This document shows positions 1 through 9,446 of a stretch of 64,000 bases of DNA, in pieces; the first letter of the stretch is position 1, and every line of letters begins with the position of its first letter. The translations under genes were made by a program, and so were the position numbers. The notes under the pieces were generated by a model. The model saw only the letters and a program-made list of their open reading frames with translations. It had not been told where the DNA came from and did not search any database. The DNA comes from Azospirillum soli (lineage in GTDB: Bacteria > Pseudomonadota > Alphaproteobacteria > Azospirillales > Azospirillaceae), in assembly GCF_017876165.1 (NCBI RefSeq), contig NZ_JAGINQ010000016.1:62001-126000 (forward strand), in the 5' to 3' direction.

Positions 1-1003
1 CCGCGTTGGTGCCCGCGTCGAAGGGCTGGATCTCGAAGGCGCCCAGCGGGCCGTTCCACACGATGGTCTTGGCGCCCTGGAGCTTCAGGCCCAGGAACTC
101 GACCGTCGCCGGGCCGACGTCCAGCGCCATCTCGTCCGCGCCGATGGCGTTCGCCTCGACGACGCGGTTGGCGGCGCCCGCCTTGAACTCCTTGGCGACG
201 ACGAAGTCCTTGGGCAGCAGGATTTCGCAGCCCGAGGCCTTGGCCGTCTCCATGATGGCGCGGGCCTGGTCGGCCATGTCCTTCTCGCACAGCGAGGCGC
301 CGACATCGACACCCTGCGCGAACAGGAAGGTGTTGGCCATGCCGCCGCCCAGCGCCAGCATGTCGACCTTGCGGACCATGTTGCCGAGCAGGTCGAGCTT
401 GGTGGAGATCTTGGCGCCGCCGACCACGGCGGCGACCGGACGCTCCGGCTTCTCCAGCGCCAGCGTCAGGGCCTTCAGCTCGGCCTCCATCAGGCGGCCG
501 GCGGCCGACGGCAGCAGGCGGGCGACGCCCTCGGTCGAGGCGTGGGCGCGGTGCGCGGCGGAGAAGGCATCGTTGACGTAGAGGTCGCCCAGCTCGGCGA
601 TCTGCTTGGCGAAAGCCGGATCGTTCTTTTCTTCCTCAGCGTGGAAGCGGGTGTTCTCCAGCAGGACGATGGCGCCGGGGTGGACGGCGGCGATGGCGGC
701 CTTGGCCTTCTCGCCGACGCAATCCTCGGCGAAGGCGACCTTCTGGCCGACCGCGCGGCTCAACTCCTCCAGCACCTGACGCAGCGAGTTCTTGGTGTCC
801 GGACCACCCTTCGGCCGGCCGAAGTGCGACAGGACGACGACCTTGGCACCCTTCTGCGACAGCTCGGTCAGGGTCGGCGCCAGACGGTCGATGCGGGTGG
901 TGTCGGAGACCTTGCCGTCCTGCACCGGGACGTTCAGGTCGGCGCGCACCAGCACCGTCTTCCCGTTCACGTCGAGGTCGTCGATGGTGTTGAACTCGGT
1001 CAT
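1..1003 (-). CDS. pgk: Phosphoglycerate kinase (3' end outside window)
   Basis: Glycolytic and gluconeogenic enzyme that transfers a phosphate between 1,3-bisphosphoglycerate and ADP in the cytosol. The start [10 protein letters not shown] is followed by the substrate-binding RADLNVP motif at residues 20-26, then SHFGRPKG near residue 60, and later [15 protein letters not shown] and [10 protein letters not shown], all hallmarks of the family. About 334 residues are visible. The family runs to about 395, so the last 60 or so residues, including the C-terminal nucleotide-binding GGGDS region, lie beyond base 1. The gene is divergent from the methyltransferase at 1206, with a tandem-repeat promoter region between them. 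Identification is secure. Confidence 0.97.
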   Translation of the reverse strand, partial: MTEFNTIDDLDVNGKTVLVRADLNVPVQDGKVSDTTRIDRLAPTLTELSQKGAKVVVLSHFGRPKGGPDTKNSLRQVLEELSRAVGQKVAFAEDCVGEKAKAAIAAVHPGAIVLLENTRFHAEEEKNDPAFAKQIAELGDLYVNDAFSAAHRAHASTEGVARLLPSAAGRLMEAELKALTLALEKPERPVAAVVGGAKISTKLDLLGNMVRKVDMLALGGGMANTFLFAQGVDVGASLCEKDMADQARAIMETAKASGCEILLPKDFVVAKEFKAGAANRVVEANAIGADEMALDVGPATVEFLGLKLQGAKTIVWNGPLGAFEIQPFDAGTNA

Positions 1004-1095
1004 GGCCGCTGTTTCCCCAAGCTGAAAATTTTGGGGCGCACCCAAGCACAGCCCCGCTTTCTTTGCAACGCCCCGCGTGGTCATCCCCCCGTGGC

Positions 1096-1155
1096 GAAAT
1101 GGTGTGCGGCGAAAAGGCATGCGGTGAAAAGGCGTGCGGTGAAAAGGCGTGCGGC
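1096..1155. repeat. 15-bp tandem repeat, four units, in the pgk upstream region
   Basis: Four consecutive 15-bp units start at 1096, 1111, 1126 and 1141. The consensus is GAAAAGGCGTGCGGT; the first unit is the most diverged, and a degenerate fragment follows at 1156. The array lies 93-152 bp upstream of the pgk start and 51-110 bp upstream of the divergent methyltransferase start, so it occupies the shared control region. A role is not demonstrated. Confidence 0.9.
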
Positions 1156-1205
1156 GAAAGGGGGCGGTGCTGGGCGCCCGCCCGAACCGTTCCATCTTCA
1201 TTCCC

Positions 1206-2285
1206 ATGAGCACCCAACCGTCTCCCCACACCGGCCCCCGTCCTGGCCCCCAGATCGCCCAGCGCCTCGCCTACGCGGCGAGCCAGTCGGCCCGCGTCGC
1301 GTGGTTCTTCGGGCAATACATGCTGGCCGCCCGTTTGAACGGCAGGACGCGCCTCCAGCGCCCGCCCGAAGGGCCGGTTCCCGACACCCGCGCCATTCTT
1401 GAGGAACTCCGCGCGCTGCTCGCCCGCGACCTCGCCAACATCGAGGCGGGCTACTACCGGCTGCCCCACGACCTCGTGCCCGATCCGCGCCGGATCCTGG
1501 CCGATGCCGCCGCCTTCTTCCGCGACGTGCCGGAGGTGCAGCGCCGCCGCCGCGACCGCATCGCGACGGAGGTGCGCGCCAACCCGCCGCCGGGCTCGGA
1601 AAGCCTGCCCGCCTACTACCGCCAGAACTTCCACTTCCAGACCGGCGGCTACCTGACGGAAGAAAGCGCCCGCCTCTACGACCATCAGGTGGAGGTGCTG
1701 TTCGGCGGCGGCGCCGACGCCATGCGCCGCCAGACTCTGGTTCCGATCTTCGAGCATCTGAAGACCCGCCGCGTCGCCGACTGCCGCCTGCTGGACGTGG
1801 CGGCCGGGACCGGGCGCTACCTGACCTTCGTGAAGGACAACCACCCGCGCCTGCCGGTCACCGCGCTCGACCTCTCCGCCGCCTATCTTCGCGAGGCGCG
1901 GCGCAACCTCGCCCCCTGGGCGCGCACGTCCTTCGCGGTCCAGGCGGCGGCGGAGGCCATGCCGCTGGCCGACGATTCACAGGACATCGTCACCTGCATC
2001 TACCTGTTCCACGAACTGCCGGCCAAAATCCGCGTCCAGGCCGCCCGCGAGATGGCCCGCGTGCTGAAGCCCGGCGGCATCCTGGTCTTCATGGACAGCC
2101 TGCAATACGGCGACAACCCGGCGATGGACGGGTTGCTCGACCTGTTCCCGCAGGCCTTCCACGAACCCTACTACGCCCATTACGCCCGCGACGACCTGGA
2201 CGCGCTGTTCGCCGATGCGGGCTTCCGACCGCGAACCACATCGCTCGCCTACATGTCGAAGCTGCTGGTTCTGGAGAAGCCGTAA
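1206..2285 (+). CDS. Class I SAM-dependent methyltransferase
   Basis: A 359-residue protein. The SAM-binding motif [12 protein letters not shown], lies near residues 195-204, followed by the acidic motif II ALDLS, then [24 protein letters not shown] and the post-motif [15 protein letters not shown]. This is the order of a Rossmann-fold class I methyltransferase (Methyltransf_11/25 type). The roughly 190-residue N-terminal extension is rich in Arg and aromatic residues and is probably a substrate or lid domain. The substrate is unknown. ATG 1206 was chosen because upstream codons run into the tandem repeat; no strong ribosome binding site is visible. It is divergent from pgk and followed 114 bp later by the CYTH-CHAD gene on the same strand. 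Confidence 0.85.
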   Translation: MSTQPSPHTGPRPGPQIAQRLAYAASQSARVAWFFGQYMLAARLNGRTRLQRPPEGPVPDTRAILEELRALLARDLANIEAGYYRLPHDLVPDPRRILADAAAFFRDVPEVQRRRRDRIATEVRANPPPGSESLPAYYRQNFHFQTGGYLTEESARLYDHQVEVLFGGGADAMRRQTLVPIFEHLKTRRVADCRLLDVAAGTGRYLTFVKDNHPRLPVTALDLSAAYLREARRNLAPWARTSFAVQAAAEAMPLADDSQDIVTCIYLFHELPAKIRVQAAREMARVLKPGGILVFMDSLQYGDNPAMDGLLDLFPQAFHEPYYAHYARDDLDALFADAGFRPRTTSLAYMSKLLVLEKP

Positions 2286-2399
2286 CAAAAAGTTCACAAG
2301 TTTGGCGTTGCCGCAGCCGCCCGGACCGTATTCGTTCTGTAACTTGACCAGGGCAGTGGCCTGTGCAACACGGGTTTTACGGTCATAGACGGGGTGAAT

Positions 2400-4004
2400 A
2401 TGGTCGAGGCGGAGTCCAACCGGGAAACGGAACTGAAGCTGGCCGTCCGGCCTGAGGACATGGCGAAGCTCCGTTCGGCCCCGGCCATCGCATCCCGCGC
2501 CAGGGGGAAGGCGGCCAGCAAGACGCTGGAAAGTACCTATTTCGACACCGCCGATTTGCGGCTGGCGAGCCGTCTGGTGACGCTGCGCGTGCGCAAGGCG
2601 GGCGACCAGTACCTCCAGACCGTCAAGGGCGCCGCCGGCCCGGACGGGCTGGGCCGCGCCGAATGGGAATGCCCGGTTGCCGGTCCGGAGCCCGACCTGT
2701 CCCTGATCACCGCGCCGGATGCGCTCGACCTGCTCGGCCCGATCAGCGCGGCGGAACTGCGCCCCCTCTTCACCAGCCACATCCAGCGGACCATCCGCAA
2801 CGTGACGGTCGGCGAGGGCGAGTCCGCCAGCAGCATCGAGGTGGCCTTCGACAGCGGCGACATCCGTACGCCGGAGGGCGCCTCCGTCGCGGTTTCCGAG
2901 GTCGAGCTGGAATTGAAGCAGGGCTCCCCCGCCGCCCTCTACGACCTTGCCCTGGAACTGGCCCAAACGGCCCCCCTGCGCCTCGACACCCGCACCAAGG
3001 CCCATCGCGGCTACGCCCTGGCGGAGGGCCGTGGCGACGCGGTGGTCAAGGCCGGCAAGCTGGAACTCACCCCCGACACCACCGTCGAGGGCGCGCTCGC
3101 CCGCATCGTGCGCGCTTGCGTCACCCACCTCGCCGCCAACGAGGCCGTGTCGGTCGAGGGCAAGGACCCGGAGGGCATCCACCAGATGCGCGTGGCGCTG
3201 CGCCGCCTGCGTTCGGCGCTCGCCCTGTTCCGCCCCTTCGTCCCGGCCGACCAGTACGGCTGGGCGGTGGGGGAGGTGAAGTGGCTGGCCGGCAACCTCG
3301 GCCCGGCGCGCGACTGGGACGTCTTCATCACCGAACTGCTGGAGCCGGTGCGCGAGGCCTTCCACCGCGCCGACGGGCACGGCAAGCCCTTGCAGGACGA
3401 CCTTGACGCGCTGGCCGCCGCCGCCGGGGCCAAGCGCGACCGCGCCTACGACTCGGCCCGCGCCGCCATCCTGTCGGACCGCTACACCACCTTCCTGCTG
3501 CGCCTGGGATCCTGGGTGGAGGGGCGCGGCTGGCGCGCCCAGCCGGTCAGCGAGCATTCCGCCCGCCTGTTCGAGCCGGTGGAGGATCTCGCCGACCACC
3601 TGCTGTCACGCCGCCACAAGAAATCGCGCCGCGCCGGCCAGGGCTTTGCCGACCTCTCCGTCACCGAACGGCACGAGTTGCGCATCACCCTGAAGAAGCT
3701 GCGCTACGCGGCGGAGTTCTTCCGCAGCCTCTACGACGATAAGCCGGCGCGCCGCTATATCCAGCAGCTGTCCGCCTTCCAGGACGCGCTGGGCCACCTG
3801 AACGACGTGGCGACGGCGACGCGCCTGCTGCACGAACTGCACGACGACGGCAGCCGCCCCGAACCCGGCGAGCCGCGCGCCGCTGGCATCGTCATCGGCT
3901 GGCACGCGCGCGGTGTGATCGACGCCGAATCGACGCTGGTCGGCCTGTGGGAGGGCTTTGCCGGCGCGAAACCCTTCTGGTCAAAGCCCGAACGGTTGGC
4001 GTAG
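2400..4004 (+). CDS. CYTH-CHAD domain protein (inorganic triphosphatase / polyphosphate-associated)
   Basis: A two-domain protein of 534 residues. The N-terminal CYTH (triphosphate tunnel) domain begins with the signature E9-x-E11-x-K13 (ETELKL) and runs to about residue 210. These residues bind metal and triphosphate in the family, which typically hydrolyses inorganic triphosphate. From about residue 225 a CHAD domain follows, with the conserved helix HQMRVALRRLRSAL near residue 260 and a second basic helix LRITLKKLRYAAEFF near 425; CHAD domains bind polyphosphate granules. ATG 2400 is preceded by a GGGGTGA stretch. A GTG two codons upstream (2394) is an alternative start. The ParA-type gene begins 11 bp downstream, so co-transcription is likely. 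Confidence 0.92.
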   Translation: MVEAESNRETELKLAVRPEDMAKLRSAPAIASRARGKAASKTLESTYFDTADLRLASRLVTLRVRKAGDQYLQTVKGAAGPDGLGRAEWECPVAGPEPDLSLITAPDALDLLGPISAAELRPLFTSHIQRTIRNVTVGEGESASSIEVAFDSGDIRTPEGASVAVSEVELELKQGSPAALYDLALELAQTAPLRLDTRTKAHRGYALAEGRGDAVVKAGKLELTPDTTVEGALARIVRACVTHLAANEAVSVEGKDPEGIHQMRVALRRLRSALALFRPFVPADQYGWAVGEVKWLAGNLGPARDWDVFITELLEPVREAFHRADGHGKPLQDDLDALAAAAGAKRDRAYDSARAAILSDRYTTFLLRLGSWVEGRGWRAQPVSEHSARLFEPVEDLADHLLSRRHKKSRRAGQGFADLSVTERHELRITLKKLRYAAEFFRSLYDDKPARRYIQQLSAFQDALGHLNDVATATRLLHELHDDGSRPEPGEPRAAGIVIGWHARGVIDAESTLVGLWEGFAGAKPFWSKPERLA

Positions 4005-4015
4005 ACTCGTCCGTC

Positions 4016-4639
4016 ATGCGCACGATCCTGGTTGCCAACATCAAGGGTGGCTGCGGCAAGACCACCATCGCCACCCACCTGGCCGCCGCTTACGCCGGGG
4101 CGGGGCACAGCACCGTTCTGGCCGACGTGGACCGCCAGCGCTCCTCCCTCGGCTGGATCGACCGCCGCCCGGCCAGCGCGCCGACGCTGCTCGGCCTCGA
4201 CTGGGCCAAGGACTTCACCGACACCCCGAAGGGCACCCGGCGCCTCGTCATCGACGCACCAGCCGCGCTGAAGACCAAGCAAATCGAGGAGCTGGTGAAG
4301 ATGGCCGACCTCGTCGTCCTGCCGGTCCTCCCCGGCGCCTTCGACGAACAGGCGACCCAGCGCTTCCTCGACAAGCTCGACGAGCTGAAGTCCATCGCCC
4401 GGAACAAGAAGTCGGTCGCGGTGGTCGGCAACCGTCTGCGCGCCCGCACCAAGGCCGCCGACCGCCTGGACCAGTTTCTTGGCGGAGTGGGCCATCGCGT
4501 GGTGGCCCGTCTGCGCGACAGCCAGATCTACGCGGACGCCGCCGCGTCGGGCCTCAGCCTCTTCGACCTGACGGGGAAGCGGGCTGCGGACCACCGCGCC
4601 GATTGGGACCCGCTGCTGGCCTACATCGACGAAGCGTAA
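4016..4639 (+). CDS. Orphan ParA/MinD-type ATPase
   Basis: A 207-residue cytosolic ATPase with a deviant Walker A, KGGCGKTT (residues 10-17), including the signature first lysine of the ParA/MinD/Soj family. The switch I aspartate is in VLADVDRQRS and a Walker B-like segment is LVIDAPAALK. It is compact, lacks an N-terminal DNA-binding domain, and has no ParB neighbour or visible parS site. It is therefore more likely a protein-positioning or orphan ParA than the chromosome partition ATPase. ATG 4016 lies just after the CYTH-CHAD stop, which suggests an operon. The cargo is unknown. Confidence 0.85.
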   Translation: MRTILVANIKGGCGKTTIATHLAAAYAGAGHSTVLADVDRQRSSLGWIDRRPASAPTLLGLDWAKDFTDTPKGTRRLVIDAPAALKTKQIEELVKMADLVVLPVLPGAFDEQATQRFLDKLDELKSIARNKKSVAVVGNRLRARTKAADRLDQFLGGVGHRVVARLRDSQIYADAAASGLSLFDLTGKRAADHRADWDPLLAYIDEA

Positions 4640-4689
4640 AGCGAAGGGCTCACATCCAACCGGCCTTCGCCGATGATCGGCCGGGCGGA

Positions 4690-5454
4690 TTACACCCGCG
4701 CCACGATGAACAGCCGCTTGAAGGGGAACAGCGTGTTGCCGTCCGGGTGCTGCGGGTAGGCGGCCTCCAGTTTCCCCCGGTACGCGGCGAGGAAGGCGTC
4801 CAGTTCCTCGCCGGCCAGGGTCTCCAGCACCGGGACCAGCGTCGTGCCGCGCGTCCATTGCAGGACCGGCACGTCGCCGTTCAGCACTTGCAGATACTCG
4901 GTTTCCCAGATGTCCACGCGCTTGGCCAGCGGGCTCAGCCAGTCATAATAGTCCTGCGGCGCGTGCACCGGCTTGTGGCGCAGCGCCTTGTCCAGCTTTG
5001 CCGCCCACGGCCCCTCCGCCGCCGTCTCGTACAGCAGCGTGTGCGACGGCGCGTCGAAGTTGCGGGGCATCTGCACGGCCAGCACGCCGCCGGGGGCCAG
5101 CGTCTCCAGCAGTTCGGGGAACAGCCGCTCGTGGTCGTCCAGCCAGTGCAGGGCGGCGTTGGAGATCAGCAGGTCCACCGGCCAGTGCGGGCGCCACGTG
5201 CGCAGGTCGGCGCGCTGCCAACGCACACGGGATGCCGTTCCCTCCGCCCATTTCAGCATGGCGGGGGAGTTGTCCACGCCCAGCACGTCGGCGTTCGGCC
5301 AGCGCTCGGCCAGCAGGCGGGCGAGGTGCCCGCCGCCGCAGCCGAGGTCCACCACCGTTTTAGGATCCAGGGAGGGCAGCGCCGCCGCGAGGTCGTGGGC
5401 CGGGCGGCGGCGCCAGACGTCGAACAGCTCGTATTGTTCGGGATCCCATGGCAT
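4690..5454 (-). CDS. tam: Trans-aconitate 2-methyltransferase
   Basis: A 254-residue SAM-dependent methyltransferase close to the family length of about 252. Tam methylates trans-aconitate, a spontaneous inhibitor arising from cis-aconitate in the TCA cycle. The N-terminal MPWDPEQYELF, motif I VVDLGCGGGHLARLLAERWP, LGVDNSPAML, DLLISNAALHWL and VQMPRNFDAPSH all match the Tam pattern. It is convergent with the ParA-type gene, 50 bp apart. The 75-residue membrane protein gene lies 29 bp upstream on the same strand and is probably in the same transcript. Confidence 0.93.
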   Translation of the reverse strand: MPWDPEQYELFDVWRRRPAHDLAAALPSLDPKTVVDLGCGGGHLARLLAERWPNADVLGVDNSPAMLKWAEGTASRVRWQRADLRTWRPHWPVDLLISNAALHWLDDHERLFPELLETLAPGGVLAVQMPRNFDAPSHTLLYETAAEGPWAAKLDKALRHKPVHAPQDYYDWLSPLAKRVDIWETEYLQVLNGDVPVLQWTRGTTLVPVLETLAGEELDAFLAAYRGKLEAAYPQHPDGNTLFPFKRLFIVARV

Positions 5455-5483
5455 GTCCGACCCTCCCCCTTCCGATCAGGCGA

Positions 5484-5711
5484 TCAGTGCACCCGGTGCC
5501 CGTCGGCGTGGCCGCGCCGGCGCGCGATCTCCGCGTCCATCCGGTCGTAATGCTTGGTCACCATGGTGAAGATCGCCACCACGCAGCCGACGGCCAGGAT
5601 GATGCCGCCCCAGTAGAACGCCTCGTCCGCCGCGCGCGACGACGCCAGCAGCCCGATGAAAGCCATCAGGCCCAGGGCGCCCCCGGTGATCCACTTGCCC
5701 GTACCTTCCAC
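5484..5711 (-). CDS. Small two-helix membrane protein, unknown function
   Basis: A 75-residue protein with two predicted membrane helices, about residues 7-24 (WITGGALGLMAFIGLLAS) and 31-51 (AFYWGGIILAVGCVVAIFTM). A short charged, His- and Arg-rich tail containing KHYDRMDAEIARRRGH follows. No family is recognised. It lies between the histidine kinase (upstream, same strand, 84 bp) and tam. The stop region shows an 8-bp echo (TGATCGCC then TGATCGGA). Confidence 0.65.
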   Translation of the reverse strand: MEGTGKWITGGALGLMAFIGLLASSRAADEAFYWGGIILAVGCVVAIFTMVTKHYDRMDAEIARRRGHADGHRVH

Positions 5712-5795
5712 GTCCCGTCCCTCTTCTTGGTTCGTTGCCTGTGGGCCGAATTCTGGGCAACCCCCGTCCGGAAATCAATGCGGCATGGATAAACC

Positions 5796-7193
5796 TCAGC
5801 CGGGAATCTCCAGCGCGAAGCGCGTCCCCTCGGCCGTGCTCTCCACCAGCCGCAGGTCGCCGCCGTGCGCCCGCAGCACTTCGCGCGCGATGGCGAGGCC
5901 GAGGCCGATCCCGCCCGCCCTTGCCGAGCCGGCGAAGGGCTGGAACAGGTTGTCCCGCGCCCGTGGCGGCAGGCCGGGCCCGTCGTCCGCCACCGTCACG
6001 ACCACGGCATCCCCCCGCCGTTCCGCCGTGACGGTCACCGCGTCGGCGCCGGCCTGGACGGCGTTGCGCCCCAGATTGACCAGCGCCCGCGCCAGCTGCG
6101 CCGCGTCCGCCCGCACGGTCAGCCCCTCCGGCACCCGGTTGTCCCACCGCGCCTCCACCCGCGAACCATCTGGGCGCAGGCCTGCCAGAACCGCCGCCCC
6201 GGCCTCTTCGACGAGAGCTTGCAAATCCACCTCCGTCCGCTCCAGCGCCAGCACGCCGTCGCGGGTGTAGGCCAGGGTCTGGCCGCACAGCTCCACCGCC
6301 CGGTCGATGGAGGCCAGCAGCCGGGGCGTCACCCGCCGCGCCTCCGGATCGGCGCTTTCGCCCAGCCGCTCTGACAGCAGCGCGGCGGTGGACAGGATGG
6401 CGCGCAGGTCGTGGTTGATCTTGGCGACGGCGGTGCCCAGTGCGGCCAGCCGCTCCCGCTGGCGCAGCGCGGTGCGCACGGTGTCCTGCATGTCGGCCAG
6501 TTCGCGTTCCGCGATGCCGATCTCGTCGTTGCGGCGGCTCGGCTCGATGGGCGGCGTGGTGTCGGGGGCGCGGCGGAAGGCCACCATGCTCGCGGTCAGC
6601 CGCCGCATCGGCCGCACCAGCAGCCCGGTCAGCGCCAGGAACACGAGCCCCGCCGTGATGAAGGAAATCACGATGGACAGCGCCAGGATGCGGCCGGAGA
6701 AGTCCACCATCGCCAGGACCATCGGCCGCTCGTCCATCACCAGCTCGACCCGGTAGGCGGGGTCCTTGGGCGAATGGCCGATCACTTTGATGACGCGCCG
6801 GCCGCCCGCCGCCAGGGCGTCGAACGCGTCGATAATCAGCGTCATCGCGGTCGCGTCGCGCAGGTCGAAGGTGGCGTCCACCTCCGGCGGCATGGAGCGC
6901 GCCAGCATGTAGACGCGCGTGTCCGGCTGGACCAAATCGACGATGTGCGCGCCGACCAGGGCCAGCAGCTTTTCCTGAAGCTCCATCGCCACCCTAAGGT
7001 CTGGCGTCGCCTCCACCGAGAGTGCCGCGAGGTGGGCGGCGGCCAGCCGTTCCTCCAGATAGGTCAGGCGGAACCGTGCGACCGAGGGCGTGTAGATCAG
7101 CACCTCGGCCAGCATGACGAACAGCACCGTCAGCACCAGCAGCTTGGCCGACAGGCTTCTCGTCACGGGCGGGAGCGGCATTGCGGGAAACAT
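5796..7193 (-). CDS. Sensor histidine kinase (orphan)
   Basis: A 465-residue inner-membrane kinase. The first membrane helix is at about residues 17-35 and the second at about 168-193; they enclose a periplasmic sensor of about 130 residues. A HAMP linker (about 193-245) ends in RNDEIGIAERELADMQ. The phosphoacceptor helix AVAKINHDLRAIL has His261 in an HDLR context instead of the usual HELR. The ATP-binding domain has N-box NLGRNAVQAG, G1 DDGPGLP and G2 GGIGLGLAIAREV. No response regulator is adjacent, so the partner must be elsewhere. The start could also be the Met at residue 5. It lies 43 bp downstream of the flavoprotein gene on the same strand. Confidence 0.92.
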   Translation of the reverse strand: MFPAMPLPPVTRSLSAKLLVLTVLFVMLAEVLIYTPSVARFRLTYLEERLAAAHLAALSVEATPDLRVAMELQEKLLALVGAHIVDLVQPDTRVYMLARSMPPEVDATFDLRDATAMTLIIDAFDALAAGGRRVIKVIGHSPKDPAYRVELVMDERPMVLAMVDFSGRILALSIVISFITAGLVFLALTGLLVRPMRRLTASMVAFRRAPDTTPPIEPSRRNDEIGIAERELADMQDTVRTALRQRERLAALGTAVAKINHDLRAILSTAALLSERLGESADPEARRVTPRLLASIDRAVELCGQTLAYTRDGVLALERTEVDLQALVEEAGAAVLAGLRPDGSRVEARWDNRVPEGLTVRADAAQLARALVNLGRNAVQAGADAVTVTAERRGDAVVVTVADDGPGLPPRARDNLFQPFAGSARAGGIGLGLAIAREVLRAHGGDLRLVESTAEGTRFALEIPG

Positions 7194-7236
7194 CCAGAGA
7201 AAGGCCCGCGTATGCTAGGCCAAGTTCGTGCTGCCG

Positions 7237-8607
7237 TCACCCGAACCAGCGCAGGAACCGCACCAGCCGCCGCGTCCGTTCCCCAAACAAGGTCGGCGTG
7301 TAGAAGCTTCCCGCCGCGCGCTTGCCGGCCTCGGACAGGGTGGGGTAGGGCAGGGGCAGTCCCGCCACGTCCCCGACCGACATCCGCTTCGCCACCACGA
7401 GGCACCACAGCGCGATCTGCTCGCCCGCGTTCGCGCCGACGATCCCCGCCCCCAGCACCCGCCCGCGCCGCCCGACGACCAGCTTCACCAGCCCCTCGGT
7501 CTCGCCCTCCGTCCGGGCCCGGTCGTTTTCGGCGAAGGGCGCGCGCAGCACGCGCACCGCATCTCCGAACCGCTCCCGCGCCGCCGCCTCCGTCATCCCG
7601 ACCTGCGCCAGTTCCGGGTCGGTGTAGGTCACCCAGGGCAAGGCGCCGTAATCCACTTTGGCCGGCAGCCGGAACAGCGCGTTCCGGATGACCACCGAGG
7701 CGTGCTGCCCCGCCACATGGGTGAAGGCCGGCCCGCCCGTCACGTCGCCCACGGCGAAGACGCGCCGGTTCGTGGTGCGCAGCCGCGCGTCCACCTCCAC
7801 GCCCCGGTTTCCGAAGGCGATCCCCGCCGCCTCCAGCCCCATCCCCTCGACGTTCGGCACCCGCCCCGCCGCGACCAGCAGGTCGGAGCCCTCGACCCGC
7901 CGCCCGTCCTCCACCGCCACCGCCACGCCATCCCCGGCCCGCTCCACCCGAGCGACGCCCACCCCCTCGACGATGTCCACCCCCTCGGCCTCCAGCCGCC
8001 GCCGCACGACCTCGACCAGTTCCGGGTCGTCCTTGGGCAGCAGAGCGGCCTTCTCCACCACCGTCACCCGTGCCCCCAGCCGCCGGAACGCCTGCGCCAT
8101 CTCCACCCCGATGGGGCCGCCGCCCAGCACCAGCAGATGCGCCGGCAACGCCGTCTGTTCGAACAGAGTCTCGTTGGTCAGGAACGGCACCGCGTCCAAC
8201 CCCGGCACCGGCGGCACGGCGGCTCGCGATCCGGTCGCCAGCACGAAGCGCCGCGCCCGCACCAACACCCCCCCGGCCTCCACCGCATCCGGCCCGACGA
8301 AGCGCGCATTCTCCCGAAGGACCCTGGCGCCCAGCCCCTCGAACCGCTCCTGGCTGTCGTGCGGGGCAATGGCCGCGATGACCCCATGCACCCGCGCGTG
8401 CACCTCGGCAAAGTCCGACACCGGCCCGCGCTTCGCCGCTGCCAGCAACGTCTTCGACGGCACGCAGCCGGTGTTCAGGCAGTCGCCGCCCATGGCCCCT
8501 CGCTCGATCAGCACGGTGTCGGCGCCCATCTGCGCGGCCCCTGCCGCAACGGACAGACCGCCCGACCCGGCCCCGATCACGCACAGATCGCAGCGGATCT
8601 CCCTCAT
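7237..8607 (-). CDS. FAD-dependent pyridine nucleotide-disulfide oxidoreductase (MerA/Lpd-like)
   Basis: A 456-residue flavoprotein with an N-terminal FAD fold (VIGAGSGGLSVAAGAAQ), the redox-active disulfide motif GGDCLNTGCVPSKTLL, a second dinucleotide fold LVLGGGPIGVEMAQAF and the FAD-contacting VFAVGDVTGG. The C-terminal motif reads PLPYPTLSEAGKR where lipoamide dehydrogenases have HAHPTLSE, so the catalytic His-Glu pair has lost its histidine. It is therefore not a normal dihydrolipoamide dehydrogenase, and no N-terminal mercury-binding domain is present. It overlaps the stop of the TVP38 gene by 4 bp. That pairing is common, but the substrate is unknown. Confidence 0.88.
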   Translation of the reverse strand: MREIRCDLCVIGAGSGGLSVAAGAAQMGADTVLIERGAMGGDCLNTGCVPSKTLLAAAKRGPVSDFAEVHARVHGVIAAIAPHDSQERFEGLGARVLRENARFVGPDAVEAGGVLVRARRFVLATGSRAAVPPVPGLDAVPFLTNETLFEQTALPAHLLVLGGGPIGVEMAQAFRRLGARVTVVEKAALLPKDDPELVEVVRRRLEAEGVDIVEGVGVARVERAGDGVAVAVEDGRRVEGSDLLVAAGRVPNVEGMGLEAAGIAFGNRGVEVDARLRTTNRRVFAVGDVTGGPAFTHVAGQHASVVIRNALFRLPAKVDYGALPWVTYTDPELAQVGMTEAAARERFGDAVRVLRAPFAENDRARTEGETEGLVKLVVGRRGRVLGAGIVGANAGEQIALWCLVVAKRMSVGDVAGLPLPYPTLSEAGKRAAGSFYTPTLFGERTRRLVRFLRWFG

Positions 8608-9305
8608 CGTTCCCGCCCATGATTTTTAAAGCGCCGAACGACCACTGGCAGCAGCGCCAGCACGCCCAGCCCCACCAGCGGCAGAAGCACCTCCGGCGCG
8701 AAGATCAGCCCCAGATCGGGCCGTCCCCCCGTGTCCAGCACCGCGCCCAGCCCGTTCCCCACCGACGCGTAGACCAGCGCCCCCGGCACGATGCCGATGA
8801 GGGTCGCCAGCGCATACACCCCCAGCGGCACGCCCAGCACCGCCGGCACCAGATTGACCAGCCAGAACGGGAACAGCGGCACCAGCCGCAGGAACAGCGT
8901 GTAGCTGAAGGCGTGCTCCCGGAACCCGCCCTCCAGCTTCGCGACCCACGGCCCGGCCTTGTCCCGCAGCACGCCCCCCAGGGCCGACCGCGCCGCCAGG
9001 AACACCGCGACCGCCCCCGCCGTCGCGCCGACGACCGCATAGCCCGCCGCCGCCAGCGTCCCGAACAGGAACCCCCCGGCCAGCGTCAACACCGTGGCGC
9101 CCGGTACGGAAAAGGCCACGGTCAGGGCGTACACTCCCACATAGGCGGCCACCGCCAGCGGCCCCTGCTCCTCCACGAAGCGCGCCAGACTCTCCCGATG
9201 CGCGGCCAGGGCATCGAGCGTCAGCTGCCGGTGCAGCCCGAGCGCCAGCGCCACCCCCAGCCCCACCACCAGCAGCCCAAGCGGCAGCCACCTGCGCACG
9301 TCCAT
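8604..9305 (-). CDS. TVP38/TMEM64 family (DedA-like) membrane protein
   Basis: A 233-residue polytopic inner-membrane protein. After a first helix at about residues 9-25, the SNARE_assoc/VTT domain shows the re-entrant signature FSVPGATVLTLAGGFLFG, then RLVPLFPFWLVNLVPAVLGV and a Gly-rich GIVPGALVYASVGNGLG. A C-terminal helix ends in a basic tail. Members of this fold are implicated in lipid handling or scrambling; the exact role here is unknown. It is the first gene of a two-gene unit: its end overlaps the flavoprotein start by 4 bp, consistent with translational coupling. Confidence 0.9.
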   Translation of the reverse strand: MDVRRWLPLGLLVVGLGVALALGLHRQLTLDALAAHRESLARFVEEQGPLAVAAYVGVYALTVAFSVPGATVLTLAGGFLFGTLAAAGYAVVGATAGAVAVFLAARSALGGVLRDKAGPWVAKLEGGFREHAFSYTLFLRLVPLFPFWLVNLVPAVLGVPLGVYALATLIGIVPGALVYASVGNGLGAVLDTGGRPDLGLIFAPEVLLPLVGLGVLALLPVVVRRFKNHGRER

Positions 9306-9446
9306 GCCCTCCGTCCCGCGATCACCCCCATCCCACCTAACACCGCTCCCTACCCTCGGCCATTCACGCCCCCGTGAGCCCCTTCACGATTTCGTCACCG
9401 GTAACGGCTCTGGAGTCCGTCGCGCAAGATTGGTAAGACGTGCGGC

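Noticed and set aside
4016-4639. ParA-type gene as part of a plasmid or chromosome partition locus
   Set aside because: No parB gene or clustered parS palindromes are seen within the window.
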